Below, piece by piece: positions 52,854 to 61,425 of a DNA stretch of 64,000 bases. Under the pieces are notes generated by a model, which worked only from the letters and a program-made list of their open reading frames with translations, was not told the origin of the DNA and searched no databases. Made by a program: the position numbers and the translations under genes. The stretch spans positions 62,001 through 126,000 of the forward strand of contig NZ_CP049866.1 of assembly GCF_011300215.1 (NCBI RefSeq). Reading direction: 5' to 3'. The stretch's first letter is position 1. Each line of letters begins with the position of its first letter. This stretch comes from Nocardioides piscis (GTDB taxonomy: Bacteria; Actinomycetota; Actinomycetes; Propionibacteriales; Nocardioidaceae).

Positions 52854-53755
52854 AGACCGGCGAACAGGTCGGTCTCGAGACCGTCCTCGCCCACCTGCCC
52901 ACGCCGGCCCTTCGCCAGGACGTAGAACTCCTCCCCCCAGAACGCGTGACCCGACTCCGCACCGGAGAAGAAGAAGCCTTCCGGGTCGACCTGCGTGCGG
53001 TGCAGCTTGAGCGCGTCCATCTTGGTGTGCACGAAGTCGGTGCCGTCCACGCACGCCGCGATCTGCTCGTCAGGGGTCACGAACGGTCCCATCTCACCGT
53101 CCGGATCCATCCCCTCGAACGTCTCGGTGTCGCCGGACTCGCGGATCTGGCGCAGGCTCTGGCGCATCCGCGACTCGCTGATCGCGCACCAATAGATCTT
53201 GGCGATGTCGTGGGGCTCGCCGAAGGCGAGCTTGTAGGCCGGGGCCGCGGCCAGCGACGCGGCATACATCGCGACCCGGTGGGCCTGGATGTGGTCGGGA
53301 TGGCCGTAGCCGCCGAACTCGTTGTAGGTCACCAGCACCTGTGGTCGCAGCTCCCGGATCACCTTCACCAGCTCGTCCGCGGCCTCGGTGAGGTCGGCGT
53401 GCCAGAAGGCGTTGTCGGGGACGACCTCTGCCGCGACCGCGTGTCCGTCCGCGTGCCAGGCCATGCCGGAGTCGTGGAAGCGACCGAACCCGCCCAGCCA
53501 CCGGTGGTCGGTGACCCCGAGGTGGGCCAGCGCGTCAGCGATCTCACCCCGGCGGTGCGCGCCCAGGCCCCCGTCCCGCTCGTGGGAGAGGTGCAGCAGG
53601 TCAGGGACCAGCACCTCGCCCATCTCCCCCGCCGTGCACGTCACCACCGTGACGCCACGACCCTCGGCGACATATCTCGCCATCGTCGCGCCGTTGTTGA
53701 TCGTCTCGTCGTCGGGGTGTGCGTGCACGAAGAGGGCACGCTGGTCGAGGCTCAT
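52850..53755 (-). CDS. mshB: Mycothiol biosynthesis deacetylase MshB
   Basis: A 301-residue zinc deacetylase that converts GlcNAc-inositol to GlcN-inositol in mycothiol synthesis. Zinc and catalytic residues are in HAHPDDE (His13, Asp15, Asp16) near the start and GYGHPDHIQAH (His near residue 150). YNEFGG and the C-terminal FFFSGAESGHAFWGEEFYVL are typical. It marks the organism as a mycothiol producer. The ATG at 53755 overlaps the EamA stop. The downstream neighbour is the small membrane protein. Confidence 0.96.
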   Translation of the reverse strand: MSLDQRALFVHAHPDDETINNGATMARYVAEGRGVTVVTCTAGEMGEVLVPDLLHLSHERDGGLGAHRRGEIADALAHLGVTDHRWLGGFGRFHDSGMAWHADGHAVAAEVVPDNAFWHADLTEAADELVKVIRELRPQVLVTYNEFGGYGHPDHIQAHRVAMYAASLAAAPAYKLAFGEPHDIAKIYWCAISESRMRQSLRQIRESGDTETFEGMDPDGEMGPFVTPDEQIAACVDGTDFVHTKMDALKLHRTQVDPEGFFFSGAESGHAFWGEEFYVLAKGRRGQVGEDGLETDLFAGL

Positions 53756-54657
53756 GAGATCAGCCTAGGGGCCGCCCGACGGGTGCCGAGGGCTACGCCG
53801 ACCACGGCGACGAAGAGGCCGAGGACCTCCAGCCCAGTGAGGGTCTCGCCGAGCACGAGCCAGGCCAGCACGGCTGTGACCGGCGGCGACAGGAAGAACA
53901 GGCTGGAACCCGATCCTGCACCCCCACGGCGCACGAGCGCAGCCAGCAGGAGCAGGCCGACGATGGAGTTCACGATCGCCAGGAAGGCGACCGCCAGGCC
54001 TCCCCGCACGGGATCGCTGACGGCATGGGTGCCCTCGAGCGCGAGGGCGAGAACGGCGAGGGGCGGTACCGACACCGCGAACTGCACCGCTGCCGCCCAG
54101 AGGGGATCTGGTGCGTGGCCGATCCACCGCTGGCCCAGGGTGCCGAGACTGAGCGTGATGGCACTGAACACCCCCAGCCCGACGGCCACCGGCCCGCCCG
54201 CGCCCTCGATGTCCGGGCCGAGCACGATCACCACTCCGGCCACCCCGATGACGAGCCCCAGCAGCTGTCGGGCCGAGAGCGACTCCTTCAGGAAGAGCGC
54301 GGCGAGGGCCGCGGTGAGCACCGGGGTGAGCGCATGGAGCAACGAGGCCAGGGTGGCGCCGAGGCCGGCGTCGAACGCGAGGTAGATCGCACCGAACTGC
54401 ACCGCGTTCATCGCGAGTCCGGTCAGCCCGATCCGGACGGCGGTGGAGCGATCGATGCGCAGCGGCCCGCGCAACAGCCGCGCCAGCAGCAGGGCGATGG
54501 CCGCCGCCACGCCGAAGCGGAACGTCAGCAGCGTGAACGGTGCGACGTGCTGGATCCCGTAGGGGCCGGAGATGTAGCCCGACGACCACACCAGCACGAA
54601 GGCGACCGCCGGGAAGAGCGGCAGCGCGCCGACCGGGCGCACGGGCGCGTCAGCCAA
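53752..54657 (-). CDS. EamA/DMT-family transporter
   Basis: A 301-residue protein with ten membrane helices and two EamA repeats (FTLLTFRFGVAAAIAL and LVIGVAGVVIVLG mark the first, FFLSPPVTAVLAWLVLGETL the second). It is a drug/metabolite-type exporter; substrate unknown. The start is a TTG at 54657, eight bases inside the upstream gene; a GTG at 54642 is an alternative. The stop overlaps mshB. No regulator is apparent. Confidence 0.88.
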   Translation of the reverse strand: MADAPVRPVGALPLFPAVAFVLVWSSGYISGPYGIQHVAPFTLLTFRFGVAAAIALLLARLLRGPLRIDRSTAVRIGLTGLAMNAVQFGAIYLAFDAGLGATLASLLHALTPVLTAALAALFLKESLSARQLLGLVIGVAGVVIVLGPDIEGAGGPVAVGLGVFSAITLSLGTLGQRWIGHAPDPLWAAAVQFAVSVPPLAVLALALEGTHAVSDPVRGGLAVAFLAIVNSIVGLLLLAALVRRGGAGSGSSLFFLSPPVTAVLAWLVLGETLTGLEVLGLFVAVVGVALGTRRAAPRLIS

Positions 54658-54928
54658 GGGGCTTCTTGATCCGCTTCGGCGCGGTCGGCAGCTCGAGCGG
54701 CGGCGCGGTCGGCAGGGGCGTCTCGCTGTCCAGCCACCCGTCGTGCTCGTCGACCAGCAGCTCGAGCATCAGGTCGGGAGCATCGGTCACCACCGCCCAC
54801 GGGTGACCCTCGTCGTCGTCCTCGCCGGACAGGAGCTCCCGGTCGACGACCGCGTCGAACCCGTTGGCGAGCAGGCGCCGTACGGCGGCGCGCGCGTCGT
54901 CCTCCTCGAAGAAGATCGCTCGGCTCAC
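54650..54928 (-). CDS. Small acidic conserved hypothetical protein
   Basis: A 92-residue soluble protein: a ferredoxin-like alpha/beta start (AIFFEEDDARAAVRRLLANGFDAVVDREL), then GEDDDEGHPWAVVTDAPDLMLELLVDEHDGWL and a Pro-rich tail. The pattern (a repeated strand with paired acidic residues) recalls SPOR or ribonuclease E inhibitor B-like small domains, but I cannot assign it. The GTG at 54928 is preferred because GAGGAGG lies 9 bases upstream; an ATG at 54937 is too close to that site. It overlaps the EamA gene start, so they are coupled. Confidence 0.68.
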   Translation of the reverse strand: MSRAIFFEEDDARAAVRRLLANGFDAVVDRELLSGEDDDEGHPWAVVTDAPDLMLELLVDEHDGWLDSETPLPTAPPLELPTAPKRIKKPLG

Positions 54929-54967
54929 GGGCCCCATCCTCCTCGATGGTCCAACTAGGTTGGGCGC

Positions 54968-56077
54968 ATGCTCACCGGCGACCAGCCTGCACCGTCCTAC
55001 GTCCAGGGCGTCCACCTCCAGCGGACCGACGAGAACGTCCGCGAGATAGCCGCCCTGGCAGCCCTGCTGGGCGAGCCGGCGGGCCTGGACGGGCTGCTCG
55101 GCGACCTGAAGTGGCAGGCCCGTCGCAGCCGGGTCCCGGCACGGCTCCTGGGGCGTGCCGTCAGCGAGGCCTACACCTGGGACGCCTACGACCAGCGCGA
55201 CCGGTCCTGGTTCCCCCAGGGCATCTCCACGAGTGCCGACGCCAGCGACACCGAGGACGTCGCCGGGCGCCGACTGCTCGTCACCACCTGGTATTCCACC
55301 GGCGGCGACGGTGTGAAGCGAGGCTCGCGGGTCACCTTCATCGACCTCGACACCTTGAAGTACCGCCACGTGCTGCTCGTGCACCCCGTCCTCGACCAGG
55401 ACGCCAACCTCCAGCTCCGGCCGCTGAAGATCCACGCCGGCGGGATCGCCTGGGCAGGCTCGTGGCTCCACATCGCGGCGACGAGGCGCGGCTTCGTGAG
55501 CGCTCGGGTCGACGACATCATGCGGGTCCTCGGCGATGACGACCACCCCGACGAGATCGGCGTGGACGGACAGCGCGTGGCGTCCTACGGCCACCGCTAC
55601 CTGCTGCCCGTGCGGTTCACCTACAAGGCCTTCACCGACGAGGGTCATCACCAGCTTCGCTACTCCTTCCTCTCCCTCGACCGCCGATCTGACCCGCCGG
55701 CCCTCGTGTGCGGGGAGTACAACCTGGGCAACGCGCCCAGCCGGCTCGCGCGCTTCCCGCTCGACACCGACAACTGGCAGCTCCACAGCGGCCAGGACGG
55801 GTTCTCGCGGCCCATCGCCCTCGACGACGGCGGGGTGGCGCGGATGCAGGGCGCGGTGCTGGCCGGGGGGCGATATCACCTCTCGGTCTCCAACGGCCGG
55901 TGGTGGCCGGGCACGATCCTGGCCGGCCAGCCGGGGCGGTTCAGGCCGCTGCGGCTGGCGTTGCCCATGGGGCCTGAGGACCTTGCCTACTGGCCCTCGA
56001 CCGACCGGCTGTGGTCGCTGACCGAGCATCCCCGGCGACGCTGGATCGTGTCGATGGAGCGCTCACGGTTCGACTGA
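54968..56077 (+). CDS. Uncharacterised actinobacterial protein (beta-propeller-like)
   Basis: A 369-residue protein with no clear signal peptide or helix. Repeated beta segments occur: RRLLVTTWYSTGGDGVKRGSRVTFIDLDTLKYRHVLLVHP, LKIHAGGIAWAGSWLHIAATRRGFVSARVDDIMRV and RMQGAVLAGGRYHLSVSNGRWWPGTILAGQ. They suggest a beta-propeller-like scaffold. I recall similar hypothetical proteins in other actinobacteria, but none with known function. Catalytic residues are not visible. The ATG at 54968 is divergent from the small acidic protein gene and convergent with the thioesterase gene at a 4-base gap. Confidence 0.68.
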   Translation: MLTGDQPAPSYVQGVHLQRTDENVREIAALAALLGEPAGLDGLLGDLKWQARRSRVPARLLGRAVSEAYTWDAYDQRDRSWFPQGISTSADASDTEDVAGRRLLVTTWYSTGGDGVKRGSRVTFIDLDTLKYRHVLLVHPVLDQDANLQLRPLKIHAGGIAWAGSWLHIAATRRGFVSARVDDIMRVLGDDDHPDEIGVDGQRVASYGHRYLLPVRFTYKAFTDEGHHQLRYSFLSLDRRSDPPALVCGEYNLGNAPSRLARFPLDTDNWQLHSGQDGFSRPIALDDGGVARMQGAVLAGGRYHLSVSNGRWWPGTILAGQPGRFRPLRLALPMGPEDLAYWPSTDRLWSLTEHPRRRWIVSMERSRFD

Positions 56078-56081
56078 GCGG

Positions 56082-56891
56082 TCAGGGACGCGGCAGCCGG
56101 GCGAGCTGTCGGCTCTGGGCGACCAGGCGGTCGGCGGAGTCCCAGACCTCGCAGTCCTCCTCGAACATCCCGCCCGCCACGTTGCGGGTGCGGTGGCTGA
56201 CCCGCAGCCAGCCCGGGGCGGGCCGGGCCCGCACGTGCGCCGTGAGCTCGAGCGTCGGCGCCCACCCCATCAGCCCGAGGTCGAAGGAGACGGGCGGCAG
56301 CGCGTCGACGACCATCAACAGCTGGATCGGGTCGGGGTCGCGCTCGCCGTTGAGGCGGAACCACGCCTGGATGTGGCCTTCGCCGCTCGGCGCACCCACA
56401 GCCCAGCCGACGCAGGCCGGGTCGAAGAGCATGTCGAAGCGGTCCATCAACGGCGCCATCTCACGCACCTCCGGCGGCGCCATCGAGTTGGAGAAGCACT
56501 CCTCGCGCGGCGGCAGGACAGGCGGCTCGGCAGTGGTGCGGACATCGTCGGGGAGACGGCCGAGGTCGCCATACGTCGCCAGGACGGTGATGCGGCTCTC
56601 GTCGCCCTGCTCCAGGTCGGCCGCGAGCGTGGCGACGCTGCCGCCGTCGCGGATCACCCGGGTGGAGATCGTCGCCGGTCCGGGCACGGCAGCCGAGAGG
56701 TAGTAGGCGCTGACCGAGAGGGGGTCGGGCTTGCCCGGCGCGGTCCGGCCCAGAGCGTTGCCGATGGTCGCGAGCAGGTAGCCACCGTTGACCCCGCCTC
56801 CCACCACCCAGCCGTCGGAGAGGCTGGCGGCGAACTCGCCGGGGGCGGACTGCGTGAGGGCGACGTGGTCGTCCCACTCGATGATCGTCAT
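56082..56891 (-). CDS. Acyl-CoA thioesterase-like (TesB/hot-dog) protein
   Basis: A 269-residue double hot-dog-fold protein. The N-terminal half has GWVVGGGVNGGYLLATIGNALG (the hot-dog helix), then PLSVSAYYLSAAVPGPATISTRVI, and the C-terminal half SFDLGLMGWAPTLELTAHVRARP. This is the layout of the TesB-like thioesterase superfamily (ThioEst domain 3), common with lipid-degradation genes. The substrate is unknown. The ATG at 56891 fits the family. It is 96 bases downstream of the P450, and both are on the minus strand, so a shared transcript is plausible. Confidence 0.82.
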   Translation of the reverse strand: MTIIEWDDHVALTQSAPGEFAASLSDGWVVGGGVNGGYLLATIGNALGRTAPGKPDPLSVSAYYLSAAVPGPATISTRVIRDGGSVATLAADLEQGDESRITVLATYGDLGRLPDDVRTTAEPPVLPPREECFSNSMAPPEVREMAPLMDRFDMLFDPACVGWAVGAPSGEGHIQAWFRLNGERDPDPIQLLMVVDALPPVSFDLGLMGWAPTLELTAHVRARPAPGWLRVSHRTRNVAGGMFEEDCEVWDSADRLVAQSRQLARLPRP

Positions 56892-56987
56892 GAGCGCGAG
56901 CCTAGGCAGGAGCGCTGCTGCCGATGGCTGGGGGTCGCTCCATGGGAGTGGATCGGCCCGGCGCCCACGGCATGGTCAGGGTCAGGG

Positions 56988-58310
56988 TCAAGGTCGCAGG
57001 ATCGCCGGTTGCGTCTCGAAGCCACGCAGGAGCCGGGTCGTACGGCGCTGCGCACCCGGCAGCAGGCGCAGGTCGGGATAGCGCTCCCACAGCGAGCGGA
57101 GCCCGATCTCGCCCTCCATCCGGGCCAGGGCCGCGCCGAGGCAGTGGTGCCGCCCCGCCGAGAAGGAGATGTGGTCGCGGGCGTTGGGACGCGCGACGTC
57201 GAAGGTCATCGGATCGTCGAAGACCTCGGGGTCGCGGTTGGCCCCCGCCAGGACGGTGGTGACCATCGAGCCTGCGGACACCGCCCGACCGGCCACCACC
57301 GTGTCGCGAAGCGCCATCCGACCGGTGAGGAGCACGGGTGGGTCGACGCGCAGGACCTCCTCGACGGCGTTGGCCCACAGGGAGGGGTCGTGCTCGAGGA
57401 GCTTGCGCTGCTCGGGGTGGTCGTGGAGGAGCGCGATGCCGTTGCTGAGCAGGTTGACGGTGGTCTCGAAGCCGGCCGCCAGGACGAGTCCGGCCGTCGC
57501 CTTGAGCTCGAGCTCGTCGAGGCCACCGTCCTCGTCGCGCACTGCCACGAGCTCGCTGAGGAGGTTGTCCCCGGGGTTGCGCCGCAGGTTGTCCAGGTGC
57601 ACCGTCAGCCACTGGTCGAAGGCCTGCAGACCCGCCCGGACCCGGCGGTGCTGGGCATAGTCGAGACCGAGGTCGAGGCTGGGGGCTGCGGCCTCGCCGA
57701 ACTCCAGCACGCGGGGACGGTCCTCCTCGGGAACCCCGAGGATCTCGGCGATGATCGTCAGCGGCAGCTGGCTGCAGTAGGCCTCGACCAGGTCGACCTG
57801 GCGGCCGCCTCGACCCTCGAGGTCGTCGAGGAGACGGTCGGCGACCTCCTGGGTGCGGTCGGTGAGCTTCTGCACCGCCCGCCTCGTGAAGACACGCATC
57901 ACCAGCTTGCGGTAGCGCGTGTGGTCCGGGGGCTCGGTGACCAGCAGCGACGGCGGCTCGACCGGGTGGAAGCCGCGCATCCCCGACCACACCGCCAAGC
58001 GGCCGATCGCCCCGTCGCTGCCCGGGAAACCGCTGCGGAAGTCGTCACTCGTCAGGACCTGGCGAACCGCTGAGTGCGAGGTCGCGACATAGCCCATGAC
58101 CCCCTTGTAGAGCGGGCCTCGGGCTCGGATCTCCTCGATCACCTCGGTGGTGCGGTCCTCCCCGTTGCTCCGGCTGCGGATCAGCGCCGCCTGCAGGTCG
58201 CCCCTGGACTCCGCCCGCCCGATGAACACCCGGGGCACGCCATGGGCGACCCCCCAGTTGATCGCCGACCGCACCTCGTTGCCAACGCCCTGCAAGACCA
58301 TCGTGTCCAT
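56988..58310 (-). CDS. Cytochrome P450
   Basis: A 440-residue bacterial P450. The heme loop FSAGRHHCLG contains the axial Cys390, the I-helix is AGFETTVNLLSNG (the oxygen-activating acid/alcohol pair appears as ET), and the K-helix EEVLR is present. There is no membrane helix, so it is soluble and class I, needing a ferredoxin and reductase; the FdxA-type ferredoxin is 8 kb away. The substrate is unknown; a thioesterase downstream hints at lipids. The ATG at 58310 fits the family. Confidence 0.92.
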   Translation of the reverse strand: MDTMVLQGVGNEVRSAINWGVAHGVPRVFIGRAESRGDLQAALIRSRSNGEDRTTEVIEEIRARGPLYKGVMGYVATSHSAVRQVLTSDDFRSGFPGSDGAIGRLAVWSGMRGFHPVEPPSLLVTEPPDHTRYRKLVMRVFTRRAVQKLTDRTQEVADRLLDDLEGRGGRQVDLVEAYCSQLPLTIIAEILGVPEEDRPRVLEFGEAAAPSLDLGLDYAQHRRVRAGLQAFDQWLTVHLDNLRRNPGDNLLSELVAVRDEDGGLDELELKATAGLVLAAGFETTVNLLSNGIALLHDHPEQRKLLEHDPSLWANAVEEVLRVDPPVLLTGRMALRDTVVAGRAVSAGSMVTTVLAGANRDPEVFDDPMTFDVARPNARDHISFSAGRHHCLGAALARMEGEIGLRSLWERYPDLRLLPGAQRRTTRLLRGFETQPAILRP

Positions 58311-58366
58311 CCCTCCGCTGCCTCTGCGGGAGAAGATACCCGCGGTACGCCACGTAGTGTCGCGGC

Positions 58367-58732
58367 GTGCGCAACGGATCCTGGCTCCCGGTCGACCTCG
58401 CCGCCGTCAGCCTCTTCGCGGTCGCGGGACGCCTGAGCCACTACGACTCCCTCTCGCTCGGCGGCTGGTGGGCCACCGCATGGCCGTTCCTGCTTGCCAC
58501 CGTGCTCGCGTGGGCAGTGCTGCTGCTGGTGCGCCGCCCGGGCGGGACGGTCGCGGCCGGCGTGCTGGTGTGGCTGGTCACGGTGGTCGGGGGCCTGCTG
58601 CTCCGCGTGTCGAGCGGCCAGGGCACAGCCACGCCATTCGTGGTCGTGGCCACGGTCGTGCTGGGTGTCCTGCTGGTCCTCCCCCGTCTTGGCCTGCGCC
58701 GGCTCGGGCGCGGAGAACGCGAGCGGACCTGA
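58367..58732 (+). CDS. DUF3054 family membrane protein
   Basis: A 121-residue membrane protein with four helices and the DUF3054 signature near the start (PVDLAAVSLFAVAGRLSHYDSL). It ends in a basic tail (RLGLRRLGRGERERT). The family is common in actinobacteria and halophilic archaea and has no known function. GTG start at 58367. It is divergent from the P450, and its stop codon lies inside a long palindromic repeat at 58725. Confidence 0.82.
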   Translation: MRNGSWLPVDLAAVSLFAVAGRLSHYDSLSLGGWWATAWPFLLATVLAWAVLLLVRRPGGTVAAGVLVWLVTVVGGLLLRVSSGQGTATPFVVVATVVLGVLLVLPRLGLRRLGRGERERT

Positions 58733-58816
58733 ACTTCCACGCATCGGCGTGGAAGTTCAGGTCCGACGAGGGGTGTGAGCCCGAACTTCCACGCATCGGA
58801 GTGGAAGTTCAGGTCC
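58725..58816. repeat. Two long palindromic repeats between convergent genes
   Basis: The first unit (58725-58764) is a perfect palindrome with 18-base arms around ATCG: left arm GGACCTGAACTTCCACGC, right arm its complement. The second (about 58780-58816) repeats the same core with the same ATCG loop and two mismatched pairs. Each is followed by a similar CGACGAGGG or GGACGAGGG flank. The core TTCCACGC/GCGTGGAA also occurs at 16972. The DUF3054 TGA lies within the left arm, so the first unit probably serves as the terminator of both flanking genes. Confidence 0.65.
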
Positions 58817-58832
58817 GGACGAGGGCCGTCAG

Positions 58833-59981
58833 TCAGCCGCGGGACTTGCCGCCCTTGCCGCCGCCCTGGCCGCCCTTGCCGCCGCCCTTGGTGGACCCGT
58901 CGGTCGAGGTCGGCGTCGCCGTGACCGGGGTGGCCACGGCCGCCGCGGCGTCGACGATGCCCCAGCCGAAGACCGGGGAGTAGACCCCGGTGACGTCGGT
59001 CAGGGGTTGGCGTGCGGTGTCGAGCAGCGCGGCCTCGACGTCGGCCAGGGTGCGGCCCTGGGCGAAGAGCAGGGCCGCGACCCCTGCGACATGGGGGGTG
59101 GCCATCGACGTACCGGCGTAGAAGTCATAGTCGCTCTCACCGCACGCCTCGCTGCCGGTGCCCAGCGGCACGGTCGAGACGATGTCGTCCTCGCAGAAGA
59201 GGGTGCCGGCGCCACCGGGTGCCGAGACCGCCTTGAGGTCGGTCTTGTTGGGCAGCTCGGAGAACCAGCTCTTCGTCTCGTTGCGGTCGGTGGAGGCGAC
59301 GCACACGGCGCCCGGCTCGAACGCCGGGGTGTTGCAGAGCGGGGTGGCGGAGTTGCCGGCGGCTGCGATCACCGAGACGCCCCGACTGTTGGCATAGGCG
59401 ATGGCCTCCGGCACCGAGCTCTCGAGACCCGTCAGGGTGAGGGCCTGGGTCCCGGCGAGGCCGCCGAGGCTGAGGTTGATGACGTCTGCGCCTTTGTCGG
59501 CCGACCAGCGGATGCCGGCGGCGATCTCCTCGAACGAGCCGCTGCCGTCCTCCAGGACCTTGACCGGCAGGATCTTGGCGTCCGGCGCGGTGCCTGCGAC
59601 GCCGAGGCCGTTGTCGGTGACTGCCGCGACGATGCCGGCGACGTGGGTGCCGTGCTCGTCGGCGTTGTTCTCGCCGTCCGGACCACGGAAGTCACCGTTC
59701 CCGCACGGTGACTGGCCCTTGCAGCCCGTGAACGTCGCGCCCTGCAGCAGGTTGGCCCTCAGGTCCGGGTGCGTGAAGTCGACACCGGTGTCGACAACTG
59801 CCACGACGGCGCCAGCGCCGGTGGACGTGGGCCAGGCCTGCTCGGCTCGGACCTGGTCCAGGCCCCACTGCAGGTCGCGCAGCGGGTCGCTCGTCGCTGC
59901 GTGGGCGGTGCCGTGCTGCAACGCGCCTGCCAAGGTGAGCGGGAGGGCGAGAGCGAGGGCTGATCTGAGCGTACGGCGCAT
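58833..59981 (-). CDS. Secreted subtilisin-like serine protease (S8)
   Basis: A 382-residue secreted protease: signal peptide (MRRTLRSALALALPLTLAGALQHGTAHA), short propeptide, then a subtilase domain with Asp64 (VVDTGVD), His110 (HGTHVAG) and Ser in GTSMATPH near residue 320. A Gly/Lys-rich tail (STKGGGKGGQGGGKGGKSRG) may bind wall polymers. The propeptide is short, as in S8 members without an I9 inhibitor domain. The ATG at 59981 begins the signal peptide. Convergent with DUF3054 across the palindromic repeats. Confidence 0.92.
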   Translation of the reverse strand: MRRTLRSALALALPLTLAGALQHGTAHAATSDPLRDLQWGLDQVRAEQAWPTSTGAGAVVAVVDTGVDFTHPDLRANLLQGATFTGCKGQSPCGNGDFRGPDGENNADEHGTHVAGIVAAVTDNGLGVAGTAPDAKILPVKVLEDGSGSFEEIAAGIRWSADKGADVINLSLGGLAGTQALTLTGLESSVPEAIAYANSRGVSVIAAAGNSATPLCNTPAFEPGAVCVASTDRNETKSWFSELPNKTDLKAVSAPGGAGTLFCEDDIVSTVPLGTGSEACGESDYDFYAGTSMATPHVAGVAALLFAQGRTLADVEAALLDTARQPLTDVTGVYSPVFGWGIVDAAAAVATPVTATPTSTDGSTKGGGKGGQGGGKGGKSRG

Positions 59982-60090
59982 AGGGCATGCCTTTCCGTCG
60001 GGACTGTGCTTCGTCTGAGGGGTCCAACGGGCAGGACGTCCTGAGGTCACGGCGCTGGACTCGGCGCCGCGTGGCTGATCGACTCACCCC

Positions 60091-60447
60091 ATGCAGATCG
60101 AGCGCATCGTCCCCGACCTGACAGTCGACGACCTGGCTGAGGCCGTGCGGCAGCACACGGAGGTACTGGGGATGCAGGTCGTGATGGACCACGGCTGGAT
60201 CGTGACGCTCTCCGATCCGGCCGGCCATCAGCTGAGCCTGATGACCGCCGACGCCACGGCCTGGCTCAACCCGGACGTGTCGGTCTTCGTCGACGACGTG
60301 CACTCGGCGTATGCCAACGCGCTCTCGACCGGCGTCGAGATCGTCCACCCGCTGACCGCGGAGGAGTGGGGGGTCACGCGGTTCTTCTACCGCGACTCGT
60401 CGGGCCGCGTCGTCAACGTCGGTGCGCACACGTCGACGGCTCGGTGA
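60091..60447 (+). CDS. VOC/glyoxalase-family protein
   Basis: A 118-residue vicinal-oxygen-chelate protein: ERIVPDLTVDDLAEAVRQHTEVLGM, SDPAGHQLSLMT, VSVFVDDVHSAYANAL and FFYRDSSGRVVNVGAH. This is a two-module fold that either binds metal for isomerase/dioxygenase chemistry or confers resistance by binding a ligand. The His and Glu/Asp metal ligands are only partly present, so a resistance or binding role is as likely. The ATG at 60091 fits. Its stop, the convergent hydrolase stop and a 6-base stem (TGACGC-TCG-GCGTCA) coincide at 60445-60459. Confidence 0.78.
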   Translation: MQIERIVPDLTVDDLAEAVRQHTEVLGMQVVMDHGWIVTLSDPAGHQLSLMTADATAWLNPDVSVFVDDVHSAYANALSTGVEIVHPLTAEEWGVTRFFYRDSSGRVVNVGAHTSTAR

Positions 60448-60456
60448 CGCTCGGCG

Positions 60457-61338
60457 TCAGGTGTCGTCGGCCGCGGTCGGTGGGTGATCGGCCGCGCCCT
60501 CGGCGATGAACTCGCGCAACAACCGCGCGAACCGGTCAGGGTCGTCGAGGTGGGGGAAGTGACCCGCGCCCTCGAACAGCTCCACACGGCAGTCGGGGAC
60601 CGCGCTCTGGGCGCTGAGCGCGTGCCAGGCCGGGATCATCCGGTCCTTGGAGCCCCACACGATCAGGGTCGGGATGGGGTCCACGGAGCCGAGGTGGTCG
60701 TAGGCGTTGATGCTCTGGCCGCCGATGTCGATCACGGCCCGTGTGGTGGCGAGGAAGGCGCGGCGGCTCTCGCGGTCACCGAGCGAGGTGAACCCGCGCC
60801 AGATCGCACCGACGTCGGCGCCCGGTCGCCAGCCGACCTTCTGCGCGCCACGTCCCAGCGCCTCGACCCGCGCCAGGACGGGCGCCGAGGCGGCGACACC
60901 CAACACCTGCTGGGCGCCGGGCAGCGTCGCCGAGCGCAGGACGAAGTTGACCTCGCGCCCGAGGCCGCCGCTGGCGACCAGGACGAGGCGGTCGACCCGC
61001 TCGGGGAAGAGGTAGAAGAACTGCATCGCGATCCCGCCACCGAGGGAGTGCCCGACGAGCGTCACGCGCTCGATGCCCAGGTGGTCGAGGAGGTCGCGCA
61101 GGGTCGCGGCGTGCGAGCTGAGCGAATAGTCCCCCGTCGGTTTGGCCGACTCGCCGTGCCCGAAGAGGTCGGGCACGACGACCCGGTGCTCGTCGTCCAT
61201 CTCGTCGACGAGGTGGGCCCACTGGCCCTGCGACCCGAGGATGCCGTGGATGAAGAGCACCACCGGGCCGGAGCCGCTGTCGACGTAGGAGAGCTCGTGG
61301 CCGTGGAGCTGGACCTTGTGTGGAGCCATGTGCGCCAT
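60457..61338 (-). CDS. Alpha/beta hydrolase
   Basis: A 293-residue alpha/beta hydrolase: HGILGSQGQW (oxyanion loop), PDLFGHGES, nucleophile GHSLGGG (Ser near residue 97), a probable Asp in VWGSKDRMIP and His in GAGHFPHL. Similar enzymes include epoxide hydrolases, haloperoxidase-like and acyl esterases; the substrate cannot be told. The ATG at 61338 fits; an ATG three codons later is an alternative. Downstream of the heliorhodopsin on the same strand, with an 87-base gap. Confidence 0.88.
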   Translation of the reverse strand: MAHMAPHKVQLHGHELSYVDSGSGPVVLFIHGILGSQGQWAHLVDEMDDEHRVVVPDLFGHGESAKPTGDYSLSSHAATLRDLLDHLGIERVTLVGHSLGGGIAMQFFYLFPERVDRLVLVASGGLGREVNFVLRSATLPGAQQVLGVAASAPVLARVEALGRGAQKVGWRPGADVGAIWRGFTSLGDRESRRAFLATTRAVIDIGGQSINAYDHLGSVDPIPTLIVWGSKDRMIPAWHALSAQSAVPDCRVELFEGAGHFPHLDDPDRFARLLREFIAEGAADHPPTAADDT

Positions 61339-61425
61339 GGTGGGTGCTCCTGAGCGTCGAGGGGGTGGTTACTCAACCGTAGCCCCGTCGGGCTCCAACT
61401 TCTCAGGGTCCGGGAGCGGCGTTGG

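Noticed and set aside
56972..56996. Short tandem GTCAGG/GTCAAGG repeat after the P450
   Set aside because: Only three to four imperfect units of six bases; it is too short to call a functional repeat and could be slippage.
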